Notes under the pieces: generated by a model | Seen by the model: the letters and a program-made list of their open reading frames with translations, nothing else | What the model was told of the DNA's origin: nothing | The model's database searches: none | Assembly: GCA_003162495.1 (NCBI GenBank) | Contig: PMOF01000218.1 | Coordinates: 1-5,928, forward strand | Direction: 5' to 3' | Origin: Acidobacteriaceae bacterium | GTDB taxonomy: Bacteria > Acidobacteriota > Terriglobia > Terriglobales > Acidobacteriaceae | DNA length: 5,928 nucleotides | Position numbers and translations under genes: made by a program | In this document: piece by piece, positions 5,656-5,928 of the stretch | Layout of the letters: each line of letters starts with the position of its first letter | How positions within the stretch are numbered: the first letter of the stretch is position 1

Positions 5656-5860
5656 GGATGACATACGGAAGTGCCACTGCCCGTCAATGGAGATTTCGAA
5701 AGTGCACTCAATGTCGAGCTCAACGGTCATTGTTCTAAGCATTAATCGGTAACGAAAAACGCCGATGCTCCCGAGACAAGCCTTTCAACAATCATCCTAA
5801 AAATATCGTCTTTCCCTGATCCCCATCATCCCCTGCGTTTGCCCTTCGCCGCTTTGAAAG

Positions 5861-5880
5861 GGCACGACTTCAGTCGAACC
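5861..5880. repeat. Degenerate 20-bp palindrome with the same 9+2+9 layout
   Basis: GGCACGACT and AGTCGAACC flank a central TC. Seven of nine base pairs match (inner five and outer two), with two mismatches between. The size and two-base centre equal those of the elements at 2734 and 2801, though the sequence differs. From memory, forms of GGGCACGACTTCAGTCGTGCC recur in acidobacterial intergenic DNA; this would be a decayed copy. Confidence 0.4.
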
Positions 5881-5887
5881 GCCTCCT

Positions 5888-5901
5888 GCTTGAATTCAAG
5901 C
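5888..5901. repeat. 14-bp perfect palindrome
   Basis: GCTTGAATTCAAGC is fully self-complementary and is followed at once by the 6-bp palindrome GTGCAC (5902 onward, offset one base). It could be a dimeric regulator site for a gene beyond the right edge, part of a repeat element, or chance. Confidence 0.4.
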
Positions 5902-5928
5902 GTGCACATACCCCGCTTCCCATTCCTC

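Larger units (their letters stand above)
5634..5928. other. Non-coding right-hand end of window
   Basis: I see no convincing gene here. Contents in order: the hairpin at 5637-5655; a short minus-strand reading frame with protein-like composition at about 5660-5742 but no ribosome site; a hairpin GCCCTT/AAGGGC at 5841-5863 with an 11-base loop; a degenerate 20-bp palindrome at 5861-5880; and a perfect 14-bp palindrome at 5888-5901. Part of the stretch (about 5815-5835) is C-rich on the plus strand, unlike the G-rich genes to the left. A promoter or 5' end of a gene beyond the edge could be present but cannot be judged. Confidence 0.55.

Noticed and set aside
5350..5742. The same minus-strand frame from 5742 taken as a full 130-residue gene.
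   Set aside because: Beyond its first 30 or so codons it is antisense to the exporter and becomes Pro/Thr/Arg-rich. Only the first part is worth noting, as a possible remnant.
1..5928. Searched for tRNA or rRNA genes, CRISPR arrays and insertion sequence ends.
   Set aside because: No cloverleaf, regular spaced repeats, transposase motifs or terminal inverted repeats with target duplications were seen by eye.

Overview
The window looks like chromosomal DNA from an acidobacterium (Acidobacteriota, probably class Terriglobia). The main reason is the long minus-strand gene on the left. It encodes a secreted protein of the 'VWFA-related Acidobacterial domain' family, which is strongly associated with that phylum. 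High GC content and recurring GC-rich 20-bp intergenic palindromes fit this. I ran no database search, so all family names rest on motifs read by eye.

Layout. Positions 1-2598 (minus) hold the first 866 codons of a VWFA-related protein: a signal peptide, an N-terminal domain I cannot name precisely, a Pro/Ala/Ser linker, then the VWFA-related domain. Its C-terminus lies beyond the left edge. Positions 2599-2938 are an intergenic stretch with two near-identical palindromes (2734-2753 and 2801-2820) and no convincing gene. Positions 2939-3574 (minus) encode a TetR-family repressor. Diverging from it are a YecD-like isochorismatase-fold hydrolase (3638-4207, plus) and, 10 bp further on, a 14-helix DHA2-type MFS exporter (4218-5633, plus). 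Positions 5634-5928 are intergenic, with a hairpin just after the exporter and several further palindromes.

How the genes may work together. The regulator, hydrolase and exporter have the classic layout of a ligand-responsive detoxification or export locus. The 63-bp divergent region contains overlapping opposed -10-like elements and a perfect 9-bp inverted repeat, so one bound regulator could switch both directions. The hydrolase would act on the inducing compound or a relative, and the exporter would remove it. The substrate cannot be read from the sequence. The VWFA-related gene appears functionally separate.

The most notable points are: (i) a 38-bp nested inverted repeat inside the exporter's coding sequence, (ii) a Gly where most isochorismatase-fold cysteine hydrolases have their nucleophilic Cys, (iii) a probably leaderless tetR transcript whose start codon lies in one arm of the putative operator, (iv) the 20-bp palindrome family, and (v) the two-part VWFA-related protein, whose halves differ in codon use. 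Nothing here clearly amounts to a wholly new biological system.
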